64,000 nt of DNA from Naematelia aurantialba (lineage: Eukaryota > Basidiomycota > Tremellomycetes > Tremellales > Naemateliaceae). The DNA lies in NCBI GenBank assembly GCA_021527695.1, contig JAKFAO010000002.1, forward strand, positions 2,232,501-2,296,500. The letters run 5' to 3'. The notes under the pieces were generated by a model, which worked only from the letters and a program-made list of their open reading frames with translations, did not search any database and was not told where the DNA came from. The position numbers and the translations under genes were made by a program. Of this stretch, positions 45,574 to 57,663 are shown in pieces (within the stretch, counting starts at the first letter, position 1; each line of letters opens with the position of its first letter).

Positions 45574-47210
45574 ATGCCATCCAAGGTCGAGGAAAACTTG
45601 CCGCTTACAAACGAGGGCTATGGGACGCAGACTTATTGGTCGGTTTTGTCCTACTTGTCATGACCGACAACCATGACTGACCGGTCTTAGGGAGGAGCGA
45701 TATTCAAAGTATGTTGGCCAATGTGCTCTGTGAGGAGAAACATGCTCAACGAAATAGAGAAGCTCCGGGGACCTCCTTCGACTGGTTCCTGCACCCAACG
45801 TACCTGTTACCACTCATCACAGGGCTCATAGCGGATCTTGGCCAGTCTGCGCGGATCCTCATGCTAGGATGCGGCAACTCGGAACTCAGTGCTGTGGTGC
45901 GTGCGTCCCTCTCGACTCTGATGGCCCATGCATACTCTCTTCTAGCGTCCAACCGTCCCGGCGTCGCGCATGCTGATACCCTTTTGCCGTGTAGATGTAT
46001 GATGCGGGATATCACGACATTGTCAACATCGACGTACGTATCGCGGGACACATGAACACCGGGTTCGTCGTGCCGAAGAAAGTATCTGACCTGGGCGACT
46101 AGTACTCTGCGACTGTGATCCAGCAAATGTCCGAGCGGCATCGCGACCGCGGGAAAATGCGGTGGCTGGACATGGACGTGTTGGACCTCCAGTTCCAGGA
46201 GGAATTTGACGTCGTCATTGACAAAGGTCTGTAGCCAGGTCCCGAGCTTCTGCCGTATGCATTCTCAAGGCTGACCTCATTCGCAGGAACGATGGAGTGA
46301 GGAATCTCCCCTATCCTGCCTAAATGTTCAGCACGTCGTACTGACCATCACATAGCGCGATGTTGACCACCAAGGGTGATCCATGGGTGAGGCCGTTGAT
46401 TCATGGGTGCGTTTTCTTGCGTGAGAGCTGACCCTGGCCCAGAACCCGCCAGCCAAAGATGTCGAGGCCTGTACTCGCGAAGTATCAGAGGCTCTTCGGT
46501 AGGCTACCTCATTTGAAAAATATTAGTGTACCAAAGTAGCTTACATGCGACACAGTGTTCTCCGCAAACGACCGACCTCTCGATTCATATAGTCAGTCCT
46601 CTTCCCACTACTCTCCGTCGTTCTCTTGAGCAATCAGCCGATCAGCCCACATTGCCAGAAGTCTGCTGACATCTCCCTCAGCTTCACATTCGGACAACCA
46701 CATTTCCGGAAGCGATACCTCGCCAATCGACCAAGCTGGACCCTCACTCATAGATCCATCGGGCCCCCAGAGGGGTTCGAGTACTTCCTCTACATCCTCT
46801 CATATTCGGGCTCAACAAATGATGTATGACCTGAACGGGCGAGAATCTCAAAGTCTATTTGTCATAACATGCTAATTTACTAGGAACACAACGTATTGGT
46901 CATGAACCCATTCTTCGCCATGAGATGCTCTAGAGGCGCACAACCTGTTTTCCTCTACGCGTCACTAAAGATCGTTACTTCTGACCGCCGACATATGCCC
47001 GCCACATCCGCACAGCGGTTTTCGGCTACAATACTAGCTGCTCAACTGACGCCCGCTCCTCCGCCACCGAAGCCTAAGCATCCGCAGGCACAGGCAAGAA
47101 TTGTCCAATCACCACACTGGGCAGATCAAACACCTATTCCGATGTCAGCATTGTTTGCTTGTAAACCACCTCGAAACGGCAAAGAGTACTCACGTCCCGC
47201 CGAATCGTGA
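45574..47210 (+). CDS. EEF1AKMT4-like SAM-dependent methyltransferase
   Basis: Class I methyltransferase resembling EEF1AKMT4/METTL13-type enzymes that methylate lysines of elongation factor 1A; the target is inferred from family. Eleven exons: 45574-45638, 45691-45708, 45758-45896, 45995-46033, 46103-46226, 46287-46296, 46356-46386, 46443-46498, 46556-46591, 46682-46823 and 46884 onward. The start MPSKVEENLP leads into YGTQTYWEERY, the characteristic opening, then FDWF. Motif I is LMLGCGNSELS, followed by NIDYSATVI, then DVVIDKGTMDAML. The late motif is FTFGQPHFRKRY. Exon 6 is just 10 nt and exon 2 is 18 nt. The family body ends near exon 10, about residue 220; the last exon stays open to 47210 (328 aa total), runs antisense across the final exon of the ERT1-like gene and looks non-coding in composition, so the true 3' end is uncertain. 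Confidence 0.82.
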
Positions 47211-49159
47211 AACAACAACTACATTTGGTACCTTTCCCGCCGCCATTCTGCGGATACCGAGAATCTGAATTGACCAGCCGCAAGTTCATGAAGAAGTTCT
47301 GGGTCGTGTTCTCGAAAGCGTGTACGGAAAAGTTCTCCCAATACTCGACGACTCTGCAAGCGGTTTATCTCAGCATTGCACGGATGTTCGCAGGCAGGTA
47401 TATAGTCCATGCAGAGGGGGAGAACTCACGAGTGCTTAGCAAACAGTTGATACACATATCGCCTGCCGTTCCCCATCAACTCTGTCAGGCTTGTCGACGC
47501 AAGCTTGAGGAATTCAGGATTGGCGTACACCACCTCGCCTGTACGGCGGAATACGGCAGTGGGTGTGGCAGAATAGGATATAAGCTTTTCCAGCTCCTGT
47601 CACCAGCATTAGCGCACGTCACCAGATGAGTCGTAGACAATAAAAGCCGTATGGGCGGAATTGGGAGACGCAACTCACGATGAGAGTCCGTTGGAACGAC
47701 TTTTCCAAGAAGATTTCGTCTTCCTCGCTCATTGGCATCCTGCAGCATTAGCGCTGATGCCCGCAGAGAGCAGCACATGACTCACTGAAGGGCAATCAAG
47801 CTCGGTCTATACGACGCCAAGCTCCGCACTACTCTCAGCACTTCTCTCTGCTCGAAGCTATGCACGATCAGAGCAATTCCGCGGGGGTGACGCGTCACAG
47901 GACTCACTTTTGTGTCAAATACTCCATCAAGAAATGATACCCCTCTGTATAGTCGTATGGCTTGACTATATTGCGATACACCTCTGTGGGCGTGAGTGCC
48001 CGACCGGGAGCTGCCAATGGGGCACTGGTGAATGGGCTGTCGTCATCCACAGTCTGCTGTGGAGGTGGAGGTGCGATATAGTCGAACGGATTTGCCGTCG
48101 TGTCGGTGCTTTGCGTTGTCGAGTATTGGGTAAGCCGAGTCAGATCGCTGGAAGGGGTAGGCAAAGCCCAGTTCGGACTGATGAGTGGTGGTGCACCAGG
48201 ATTGGAGTTAGGATCGAGGTAGCCCAGGTCTGGTTGCAGTGCTTGCTGGTCTGGTGCCGGGACGGAAGTCATGTCGAAGTTGGGGAAAACGGGAGACATG
48301 GAGGCGAACATGCTATCGAGCATCTGGTATTCGGTCGATGCTGCTGTGGGGCCAAATGCTAATGGGAGATCAGTAAGCGCACTCCGGGTATAACACCTGA
48401 AAGCAACTCACGATATATCCCACTTTGATCCTGGGTCAGGGTAGGTGGGTTGGGTGCCCATATTCCGTCATTATACATAGTCCCGTCTCCACCGTCCAGT
48501 GGGGCTGCTAGCCACACGTCGTCGGTACGCGCTTGGGCTTGGTCCTGCGGGTCCGATTGCATTTGGGGCACGGTCAAGGGAAGTGGAGGTAGGATGACGG
48601 ATGCACTGGCGTTGGGCGATGGCGGTGTACGTGCATGAGGGGGAGCCGACGATCCAGCGCCTGCCTCTTCAGCTTTTGCGTTTGACTTGGAGAACTGGCA
48701 ACAACTCACGTTCATCTCCCTCGAGAAGATATTTGGCCTTTTTGCGTACGCCCTCTACACACTGATCGCCGATGCCCTTCTTTGTGCAGCGAGTACATGG
48801 TCGCTCTGTCTGATCAGCGCGCATTCTTTACAGATAAGGTAGTACTCACTCTCGTCGCAGGTGAGATGAGATTTCTGGCAAGCAAGACAAGCCTTTGCGA
48901 CCTTCTTGCGAGCCTTGCTCTCGTCGCGCCCCTTGCCTTTCGGGCGTCCGCGGATGGGAGCCAGGGACATGCTAGGACTATGGCTGGCACTGGACCCAGG
49001 TGACACGCTTCCAGAGGACGACTGCGCAGCACGCGACCAGGCTTCTTGCTTTGCCTGCATGTGCGCAACTGCCGCGAGGTACTCGGACTCTGAGGACAGA
49101 TCAAGAGAGGAGGTGACCGCCGGTCCCGGGGGACGTTGATAGGCTACGCTGCTGTTCAT
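47074..49159 (-). CDS. ERT1/AcuK/RDS2-type Zn2Cys6 regulator with PAS-like domain
   Basis: Predicted nuclear regulator of gluconeogenesis and non-fermentable carbon use, a role taken from Rds2/Ert1/AcuK relatives. Nine exons give 545 aa: 49159-48850, 48805-48710, 48672-48412, 48358-47908, 47857-47786, 47739-47679, 47596-47430, 47353-47194 and 47133-47074. The zinc cluster (about residues 90-121) reads CLACQKSHLTC, then CTRCTKKGIGDQC and VRKKAKYL, diagnostic of this family. The middle is Pro/Ser/Asp-rich. The C-terminal part has PYDYTEGYHFLMEYL, a PAS-like fold with SYSATPTAVFR and GEVVYANPEF, and an end with VIGQFLP. The start MNSSVAYQ was preferred to an upstream in-frame ATG at 49351. Intron 2 is 37 nt. 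The 3' end overlaps the open last exon of the methyltransferase gene on the other strand. Confidence 0.92.
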
Positions 49160-51228
49160 GGGGCCACGATTGGATGGATGAAAATGGCGACGGAAGGGGG
49201 AGCGTTGGCGGTCAACCGACCCGTGATTGTACGGATGAGGTGGATCCGCAACGACGGGAAGGCAGGGAGCGGCCCGCAGATCCGCAGGTGTGTCGAGGAG
49301 CCGAAACGGTGCAGTATAATGTGGAAATGAGACCGATATCGTGCCGTGCAATGTCGAGCGGGTAGAGATATAGATGTAGAAGGGAATAGGAGGTTGTCGT
49401 CAAAGCTCACACGGTCAGCTCTGGCTTTTTGTCGAGCGGTAAAACAAGTAAAATCAAGACGATACGGAGAATGCGCTCCGAGGATCTCCATCGGCATGTG
49501 AAATGAGCTCGTGTTTGGGTGTGAGATAGGAGAGAGATAGAAGGGGTATCTTCGGAAACTCTAGCGTGCGTTGCGAGCATCGATCGAGTCTCACCGGAGA
49601 ATAGCATAGGACAGAAGGAGAGAGACTCTGTGGTTGTGGGCGAAGAGGGGAGGTGACGAAACAGGGGGTTGGGGTGCAGGCGCTCGAGGAAGCGAAGAGA
49701 GCGACGGGACTTGCCGTACGAGAAGGCTTCGAGTCCTGCTGCCCTCTCTCTTCCAACTGCGGAGATGGGTCTGGCGCAAAGATGTTCCACCGCTGAATTG
49801 GGTGGATACGACTACCTCTCGGATGGATCCTGTGCTGCGTTTTGGTGTAGACCGATAATCTTTGTGTTTCGTGCCGCGTCTTGTGCTCTTTGACTGGCGA
49901 TGGGGCAGACGTCTCCAGAGCCGAATGCGCAGGACGTGCGAGAGGGGGGGCGGCAGTGATGTATGACGACTAGATGCAGAGATAGAGAGGGCGAGGAGGG
50001 AGAGGAGGGAGAGGGAGGAAGACTGAGCCCCCGCTGTTTTCTCTGTTTTTCCGGGCAAATGCTGTGGCTCGGGGATTTCTCAACGACGCTCTCTTCAAAG
50101 TAAACTTCGTCCTCAATGGCTTTGCCGCGCCACCAGACATGCATGGCGGTAGACATGAGGTAATGCCCTCGGCTGGCCCAGCAGGCAAAGCAGCTCGCGG
50201 GTAAACCGGACGCCATGAGCCCGACTCACCGTTGCTTTCTCACTGTCCAAAAATCAGGGGAGTCGCTGATCCTCAAGGCCTCGAAATCGCAGGTCCAGAC
50301 GAAGTCTGAACCCCTTGACCCCCCCTCCCCCCAACCCAACGGCTCGGCGCCCATTCAAGGGGCAAACAGCGAGCGCCACTCTGGAGAGCCAAACCCCCTG
50401 GCCAGACGGGAAGACGGACGGAAGACGAGCCCGCCCTCTGTTCGCGCGCGTTTGAAACGGCTCGTCGATGGGTGACGAGTGAACAGGCGACATACCCCCA
50501 ACTCGCATCGCTCGCATCGAGCGAGCCGAAAGTATCGACGCGATGAGCAGGCACTGCCAGGCCGCTGCATACGTTGCTCTCAGTGTGAAACCCTAGTGAT
50601 GCCTCATTTTAATGGGGCATGTTCCCGCAAAAATCCCGGGAACCGTCTGCTGGGCGAGCTGCAAGACAACGTACTACTCCCTTCCTGTGGCTTGCCCCTT
50701 CTTCCGTTGCCTAATGGCCTGTATGATGGATTATGAAGTCTGGATCTGGGATCCACTTCCCGAGTACATGCACAATTACTCGATTCCCACTGTTCCCCAT
50801 GACAGTGTCATCAATGGGATGGATACCGTATGATTTTCAAGTCTACCGACTACCGTTCTTCCATGCCCGACTGCCGTCTCCAGCCATGAGATGCCGGTGC
50901 TCTTAAACCTAAACGAGGCGCCGGGTTGCATGTCCCGTAATGGAACGTCATTACGCCTTTTACTGCGACGACGACGACGACAACGATGACCCCAACCGCA
51001 AGGACAACACGTGTGTGTGCATGCGATGCGACGACGAGCTACTGCGGCGGGCCGATGGTAACAACAACATATACGAAGAATATGGCACAATCAAACAAGC
51101 TGTGCAAAAGGGTTATTCCGTAGCGCGATCCGGGCTTTTTCCGATGCAGGAAGATGTGCGACTCGAAAAGTTCCGCGGCTTCTACCCAAAGATGCCGCCT
51201 GCAGGTCCATTACGGACTCCCCAAGAGC
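49160..51228. other. Long intergenic region upstream of the ERT1-like gene
   Basis: About 2 kb with no firm gene. It probably contains a long regulated promoter and leader. An 86-codon plus-strand ORF at 50215-50475 and a longer minus ORF at 49812-50216 lack any recognisable family or splice context. A GAC-rich stretch lies near 50967-50985. Confidence 0.5.
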
Positions 51229-52330
51229 TCAGCCTCGGGCAGCTTCAGACTCGCTTAGCGCTCCGTCCCAGTCACTATCTGCTCCCCACCCTTCATCATC
51301 GCTCATGCTGATGACGCTCAGCGGACCCCGACGAGCCGACAGAGCCTCTGGAGCCTCTGGGCCGACAAACCGCAGTCCCAGCTCTTGAACAGCATCGAGG
51401 CGTGGACTCGCGTGCAGACGCGCTGGCGACATGGCTCCAGACATGGGCGAGTAAGCCTCCGCGTCTTCATAACCGGAAGTGGAGGTGTTGATAGAGATCA
51501 CGTCATCTTCTCTTGCAGGCCGAGCCGCGTCCAAGCTGACAAGGCGACCCAGCGAGAAAGACGGCGATGTGTGTGGCATGCGGTGGTCTGCTGCCTCGGG
51601 GCTTGATACTTGAGACAGCGAAAGGAAGCTGAAGGTGGTGGACGCTGCCTCTGGACCCAAATGCATGGAGCGGGACGAAAGAGTAGGGGAAGGATGACGC
51701 GTTGGTTCCACGATCATAGAGGCCGGCTGGACAAGGAGGGTTGGCGGAGGTGTCCCAGCCCGAGACTCGACTCGAGACCCCAAGGGTGTAGGGACCTTGA
51801 AGATGACCTCGCGCACTTCCGTCTCCTCGACTGAGAGATCGATGAGATCCGCCGATCTCCGCAAGCTTCGCGTCTCTTCCACCTCCCCAAGCTCCTCGAA
51901 CACAAGCGATGCTGAGCGACGCGAGATGAGCGGCTCCCGCAACTCGTGAACCTCAACGGACTCTCTTCGCCCAGCACTACGCCGGCGGAGGTTGGTCTGA
52001 TGATCCCGTCTTGCGGTAGTGGTGCCGATGGCTTGCGCACGCACGGGAATCGGCTCACGCACATGAGATGAGCGGCGCTGCCTTGGTATTGGAAGAGAGG
52101 TGCCATTATGGGCCGCCAGCAGAGCCTCTATCAGCGGTGCGAGGTGGGGATCGTATATAAACTGCGATCATGTCAGTCCGTAGTCTAAGCTTGCTGGACT
52201 CGATCGATGGGTAAGGTGACAAGATCGGGGAGTGTCATTCTGGTTGTAGACCCACCTTTTTGAAGGCATAGCCTGACCCGACAAGTGCTATAGTCGTCCC
52301 AATGATGATCGGCACGGGATGGAGAGGCAT
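51229..52330 (-). CDS. Single-pass membrane protein of unknown function
   Basis: Two exons (52330-52256, 52161-51229) give 335 aa. The first exon encodes an N-terminal hydrophobic segment, PIIIGTTIALVGSGYAF, followed by KK, so the protein is probably a signal-anchored membrane protein with its bulk facing the cytosol. The rest is Arg/Ser/Glu-rich and largely disordered, with patches such as LRRSADLIDLS and VISINTSTSGYEDAEAYSP, and an acidic end (SDDEGWGADSDWD). I do not recognise a family. The intron sits right after the membrane helix, which supports the two-exon model. Confidence 0.7.
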
Positions 52331-53484
52331 GATGGCGTAATGTCACGACTCGCCTAAAAATACAACCCCAGCAGCTGAAAGGTTGCGATGCTTGGCGATT
52401 CGCCGCGACAAGTAGACGATGATAGATGTTACAACAAGTAAGAGAAGGGCCGATGTCAACGACGTGCGAGCCGTAAAGTTACAATCAGCAACTCCTACCC
52501 GAGACACCAAAAAATAGGGAGAACGGGAGAGCGGAAGGGTTCGGCAGGAGAGGGCCGGGTGGCGACAGCTTTTGTCTCACTCGTCGCGTGGCGAGTCGGT
52601 CCGCCCGTTGTTCAGACCACCGCCAGCATCGTAAGAGCGAGTAATCGGCCACGCCAAGTGTCCCCCGGTGCTCGAGAGTGCCCAAGCTTTGATGGCAGTG
52701 CCGTATCTTCAACCTCGAGAAGAAGGTCTGAGCTTGAAGAGCTCTGGAAAGCAACAGATGGGAGGTATCAAAGGAGAAAGAGCCGTAGGGGGAGAGGACG
52801 GTGGAGGCCATGTGATGTCCACATGGCTTTCACGTGCTCCCGGCCTGCTTGCAGAATCCCCTTATAAAGTAAATATGAATACATCGCAGACGACCATCCA
52901 TCAGTCGAGCTCCCCCTTCCCACATTCGTACCTCACCAGCATTACACGGGCTGGGCACGTATACTCGCAGGGATACAATTTGAAAGGACTATGAATAAAT
53001 GAGCAAGCTTTGACGATTTACCCCCCCCCCCCGCCTCCCCCCGATGTTCTTCCCCCCGGCGTAGGACGCCACACCAAGTTTTTTGTTTCCCATTGCGGTA
53101 CAAAACCTCGATTTCCCTGTTGAACCTGTTATTGACAGCGTTTCCCCCGTACAAGGGCAATTTCTGGCATACCCTCGCTCATTACAGCATCTCCAGTATG
53201 CAACGAGCAACACATGTCCAGGCACTCAGCCAAATCTTGCCTGGGCTGCGTTCTCGCAGTCGTCTTCTGATGATGGTAGCCCCGGCGTAGGGACCCGGGT
53301 TGGCCGAAAGCCGCTACTGCTGGATTTGGCCATGGCTTGACGAGGCGTAGCCTTTGGCGTCGATCTGACGTATCGAGGACAAGTGCGATCAATCGGCATG
53401 GGCCAGTCCATGTCGATTTGGTGACATCCAGCTTGACAGCAGGTCCATCTTGCTAGCAGTCGACTTCACACGACGACACATACA
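52331..53484. other. Divergent intergenic region
   Basis: It lies between the membrane-protein gene (-) and the helical-repeat gene (+). It has a C run (53022-53031). A 61-codon minus ORF (53411-53226) is clean but has no recognisable homology, and I do not call it a gene. Confidence 0.5.
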
Positions 53485-56066
53485 ATGTCTCCGTCCCCCT
53501 CGTTATCACTCTTCGACTCAAACTACTCGCTTTCTACGCCGTCTTCGGCCTCCTCTTCCCGACTACCCTCGACTCCTTCCTTCCTCCACTCCCCTAATCC
53601 TTCATCCCCTATTCGTGCAAAACCTCTTGACATTAGCTTCTCTCAGGATGAGATTCGTAGTGGGACGAGGACTCCACCCCTGATATCCCCGACAACCAAG
53701 GTGCGCTGGTCGCAATCGGAGCCTGTCGGTTCGGAATCGGTCGACTCCGTCGATGCCCTAGAGAACCTCGTCGTCCCCGTGCTGAAGCAGGGTGATGCGC
53801 ATCATGCTGCAGCAGAAGCGGGCAAAGAGAAAAGCTTGATGATTGAGCAGGAACCATATCAGGGTGTCCAGGCGGTGGAAAAGGGACTTCAGCTTATGAA
53901 AGTCCAACGACCACGCTTGTCGAGAAGTATCGAGAATTTCAATGAATTTGATGCTTGTTTGCAAGGTGAGTTTTGCCATAGATCGAGGTGCTGCAGAATG
54001 GTTGGGCGCAGAAGATAACATCAACAGATGGGATCGAGCAGGAAAGCAAAGCTGGCAGCTGCAAAGCGGTGGCCGACCAAGCCCATCACCACCTCCTCCG
54101 TGCCAAGGAGCTGACTGAACGCGCTCTCCAACTTCGTCCTTCGAGCGCTAAAGCCATGCAATGCCGCGCCCGTGTCTTGATTCAGTTGGCCACGCAACAT
54201 GAATCGCTCGCGGTTGGAACAACCTCGCTGCAAGAAGCAGTATCCCTTGGCCGCCGCCTCGTTGAGCTCTCGCCGGCATCCGTTTCTGCACATGAAATGC
54301 TGGCACACGCTACAAGCATTCTGAGCGCAATGCTCCTCGAAACTGGCAACCCCGTTTCTGTCTGGGAAGGTCCAGCAGGAGAGCTGGCACGAGAGGCATT
54401 ACAGGTTCTGGAGGATACTGCGGCGGACAAGATGGACCGAATGCGCTCGGCGAGCTCAACAGAAGTTGCCGCCCAGGCCCCTTCCATGGCGGACACATTT
54501 CTCACCCTTGCCGCGGCGGCAATCGCAGTCTCGGAACTTGCCCCAGACCTGCAAACGGTTGACCTACATGTTGAGCTCGCTGAGCAGGCTCTCGAGCAAG
54601 CTAGCAATATGGCTACCGTACCTATTGTCTCTCAAACCAATTCAGGCATGTCGACTCAGACCCTCATCACCCACATCCAGCTGGCCTCAGGACGAGTGAG
54701 CTTGGAACGGTTGCGGCACACGTTTCTTCTTGGAATCGATCTGGACGAAGATGACTTTCGAGCACTGCTTGCGGATACATCTATCCTGGCGGCGGAATGC
54801 CGAGAGCGCGCCACCAAACTCAAGGGCTCCAAGCGTGCGCTTGCGAGCTCCCTGGCATGGGAGGCGTTGAAGCAGCTCGGCGAGGCCCAGGTAATCTACG
54901 CCAATCTCTTACGGATCTTATGGCGAGAACGCACCCGGTCCAACGGCATCACCCGGCGCCAGTCTACCATGGAACGGACGCCAGTGACCCCCCAACGCCC
55001 GGTGGGAAACTTGCGGAGGCTATCGACGAGGACTGATGTTGTGGAGGCGACTATCCAGGAGGAGGACGAGGATGACTCTGAAGGAGAAGCCCGACGCGAA
55101 TCCGCTACTTCGTCTCAACCCTCCGACAGGATTACCACTCCAACAGGTTCTGTTATACTGAACTGCGGACCGACTCGAGAGTCTGGCTCATCGAAAAGTC
55201 AGGCGGTCCGGGGCGGTTCTGAGGACGTCGGAAGGCTCCAGAAAGAGGCCACTCGTGTGCTGTCTCTGGTTAGGCAGAACAGTGAGCCGATTTCGCTCCC
55301 GACTAGCGGTCGACGGAGGTCTTGGCAGCCTACAAATCAGAGTGCCGGGTTCAATCGACGTCGTCGAGTATCGTCTCAACCCACCTCTCCTGCGATCATC
55401 GAGGACATCACAGCATGGACGCGTAAACCCTCATTCGTCGACTTGACCAACGAAGACGAGCCGAGCGCCGCGTCCTCTATGGACCTCGCGCGCACCGCGT
55501 TGGAACTGCTAGAGGGGGCTATCAAGCATTTCAAGCTGGCCCTCCCGCTCGTGTCATCCTCGGACATGCCATCGGCTCAGCAGCAGCGATGCAAGTCCGA
55601 CACACTTAGACTGATTTCCTATACATCCACGTTTTTGGCTTCACTTTCGCCTCACCTAGCCTTGGCCGCGGAAAGGCGTGCTAGCAATCTCACCACTGCC
55701 GAAGTGTACGCGATTTGGGCCGCGAGAGAAGTGGGCTGGTCTTTCCTCATCGAGGGAACTCGAGAAGCAGCCCTTGCCGATCGCCGCACGACTCTGTGGC
55801 GGGCTGACGAGTCTGGCAAACGCGCTGTCTTGGTCCTTTTGCGCACCTGGTGGTTCCGGACGGCTACCAACGGAGACGCCGATGTGCAAGACAAGGTAAA
55901 GTCGCGCAACGCTGTCGAAATAGTTGTCAAGCGGATGCAGGACAAGGAGGGCGTCAATGAAGGTGATATCACTAGATTCAAGGCGTGGTTGTTGACGTGG
56001 GAGGGGGAGATGGACCCGATCGAAGAGCTGTTCTGGGATGGAGTGCTGCAGATCTTGCGCGGCTAA
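53485..56066 (+). CDS. Helical-repeat (TPR-like) protein of unknown function
   Basis: Two exons (53485-53965, 54028-56066) give 839 aa. The N-terminal 160 residues are Ser/Pro-rich and disordered. From exon 2 on, about 280 residues look like tetratricopeptide-type helices: LLRAKELTERALQLRPSS, AVSLGRRLVELSPAS and VELAEQALEQAS. A disordered, charged middle (EEDEDDSEGEARRE, RRRSW) follows, then a helical C-terminal region with LLEGAIKHFKLALPL and FLIEGTREAALADRR. No catalytic motif, signal or membrane helix is seen. TPR proteins are usually scaffolds, but no partner can be named. Few introns and a long final exon make the model robust. Confidence 0.8.
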
Positions 56067-56572
56067 TTTGTGGTCATTGTAGCAGGAGCATTCGGTCATT
56101 GTAGCACATGTTCCTCAGTCTCGCGCCGATTTGGCGGCGTGGGCTGGCCTGTATAACTTAAACTACCGTTGTACATGCATGACAATGTCTGGATCAAAAG
56201 CGTTAGCACCCATACCGCAAGAGTCGGAGATAAAGGGTGCATAAAACCCGATAATACTGCCACATTATTTATCCCGCGGAATTATTCCCTCCTCTGCTCT
56301 CCGCTGCCCAGTCCGTCTGTCACCTTGAACCTCGTCAAAAGATCCAGTCTTCGGTCTCGACAGCCTCGACACTCAAGACACTGTGGGTTTACTCATCTGC
56401 TCGCATCCTCCTCACTCTCCTCACTTGTCCCACTCCCGGTCGGCCTGAATCTCACGACTGGGAGCGAAGTGCGCGAGCTTTCTCGTTACACCTTGCGCTG
56501 TTTCGACAACTCGGTCACAACTCTGCTCAACGATTGCATAGTGCTGACGCGACATCTCGCAGACTTGACAAG
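56067..56572. other. RPS26 promoter region
   Basis: It carries the 3' flank of the TPR-like gene and the ribosomal protein promoter, with a CT-rich stretch just upstream of the ATG, as is common for such genes. No other gene. Confidence 0.55.
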
Positions 56573-57372
56573 ATGACCAAGAAAAGAAGAGGAGGCGGGC
56601 GCAACAAGAAGGGACGTGGGCACGTCAAGCCGGTCCGATGCTCCAACTGCTCGCGATGTGTTCCCAAGGTAAGTCTTAGGTCATGAACGTTGGGTTGGGC
56701 CTGTCGAGTACCAATGGCTCGAGTTGCGAGGGATGGCGGGCGTCGTGGAAACACCAGCGTTCCAAATTGGATGGACGACTTGCTTTTGACAATCCAGGAT
56801 GTTCTCCGCTATCCTTGCGAATGTCATCGTTCTGTTATGACCTGATTCCCTAGTTTGAACGCTTTCTTGATCTGAAGAGCTGACTCACTCTCACAGGACA
56901 AGGCGATCAAGCGTTACTCCGTCAAGAACATGGTCGAGGCAGCTGCTGTCCGTGACTTGTCCGAAGCCTCTGTCTACGCCGAATATGCCCTGCCCAAGCT
57001 TTACATCCGTGTCGCCTACTGCGTCTCGTGTGCTATCCACGCCAAGAGTGAGTTTCCGCGCCTGCGCACGCGGGACATACCAGCTGATGAATTACACAGT
57101 CGTTCGTGTCCGATCTGCTAAGCCCGGAGCAATCAACTCGAGGAAGAACCGACTGCCTCCTCCCCGGGCTGTTTTCAAGGATGGCAAGGTGTGTTTCTCA
57201 ATCGAGCCCGTCGCCATTTTGCTGATCATGTGTCTCTTCCTCATTCATCGTCTACTCGCCTGAATCGACATTGCTCGGTATCCTCTTCACGTTTCCTTAC
57301 CCATCACAGCGCATCAACCCCACCGTTGCCGCAGCGATGGCAGCCAAGACGGCCGCCGGAGAGAAGGCTTAG
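56573..57372 (+). CDS. RPS26: 40S ribosomal protein eS26
   Basis: Small-subunit protein near the mRNA exit channel. Four exons (56573-56668, 56897-57047, 57100-57188, 57310-57372) give 132 aa, slightly longer than typical owing to an Ala/Lys-rich tail. The start [16 protein letters not shown] is characteristic, followed by the zinc-binding cysteines in CSNCSRC and, later, [22 protein letters not shown] and RLPPPRAVF are typical eS26 sequence. The first intron, 228 nt, is long for this locus; introns of ribosomal protein genes often hold snoRNAs in fungi, but I cannot identify clear C/D or H/ACA boxes here. Confidence 0.97.
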
Positions 57373-57663
57373 GGAGTTTGACATGTACATGCAGAGACAT
57401 TCGGCTTGATCAGAGTCTTTCGTGATGATGGGTATCGCCAGCTAACAGGCATGTCAAAGGACAGAGCACACTGTATTCCACATGCGTTGTCAAATGGCCA
57501 TTTGGGGCGATGGCTGGTGTCAGGCGTGCACTTTAAAAGCGTGGCGCTATGGTCAAGGATATCTACCATGACGTTGACATTTCGTAACTTTGCTCTTCGT
57601 GCGTACGTGAAGACTATCCCCAGCAACGAAGCTCGCACATGGCAACACTTGTGCTCTCCGGTC

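Noticed and set aside
50215..50475. 86-codon plus-strand ORF
   Set aside because: Composition is protein-like but nothing supports expression or homology, and the reverse strand is equally open.
53226..53411. 61-codon minus-strand ORF
   Set aside because: It is clean but short, with no family, no splice context and no visible promoter signals. Left as a note only.
56669..56896. Possible snoRNA in RPS26 intron 1
   Set aside because: I could not find a convincing C box/D box pair or an H/ACA hairpin by eye. A covariance-model search would be needed.
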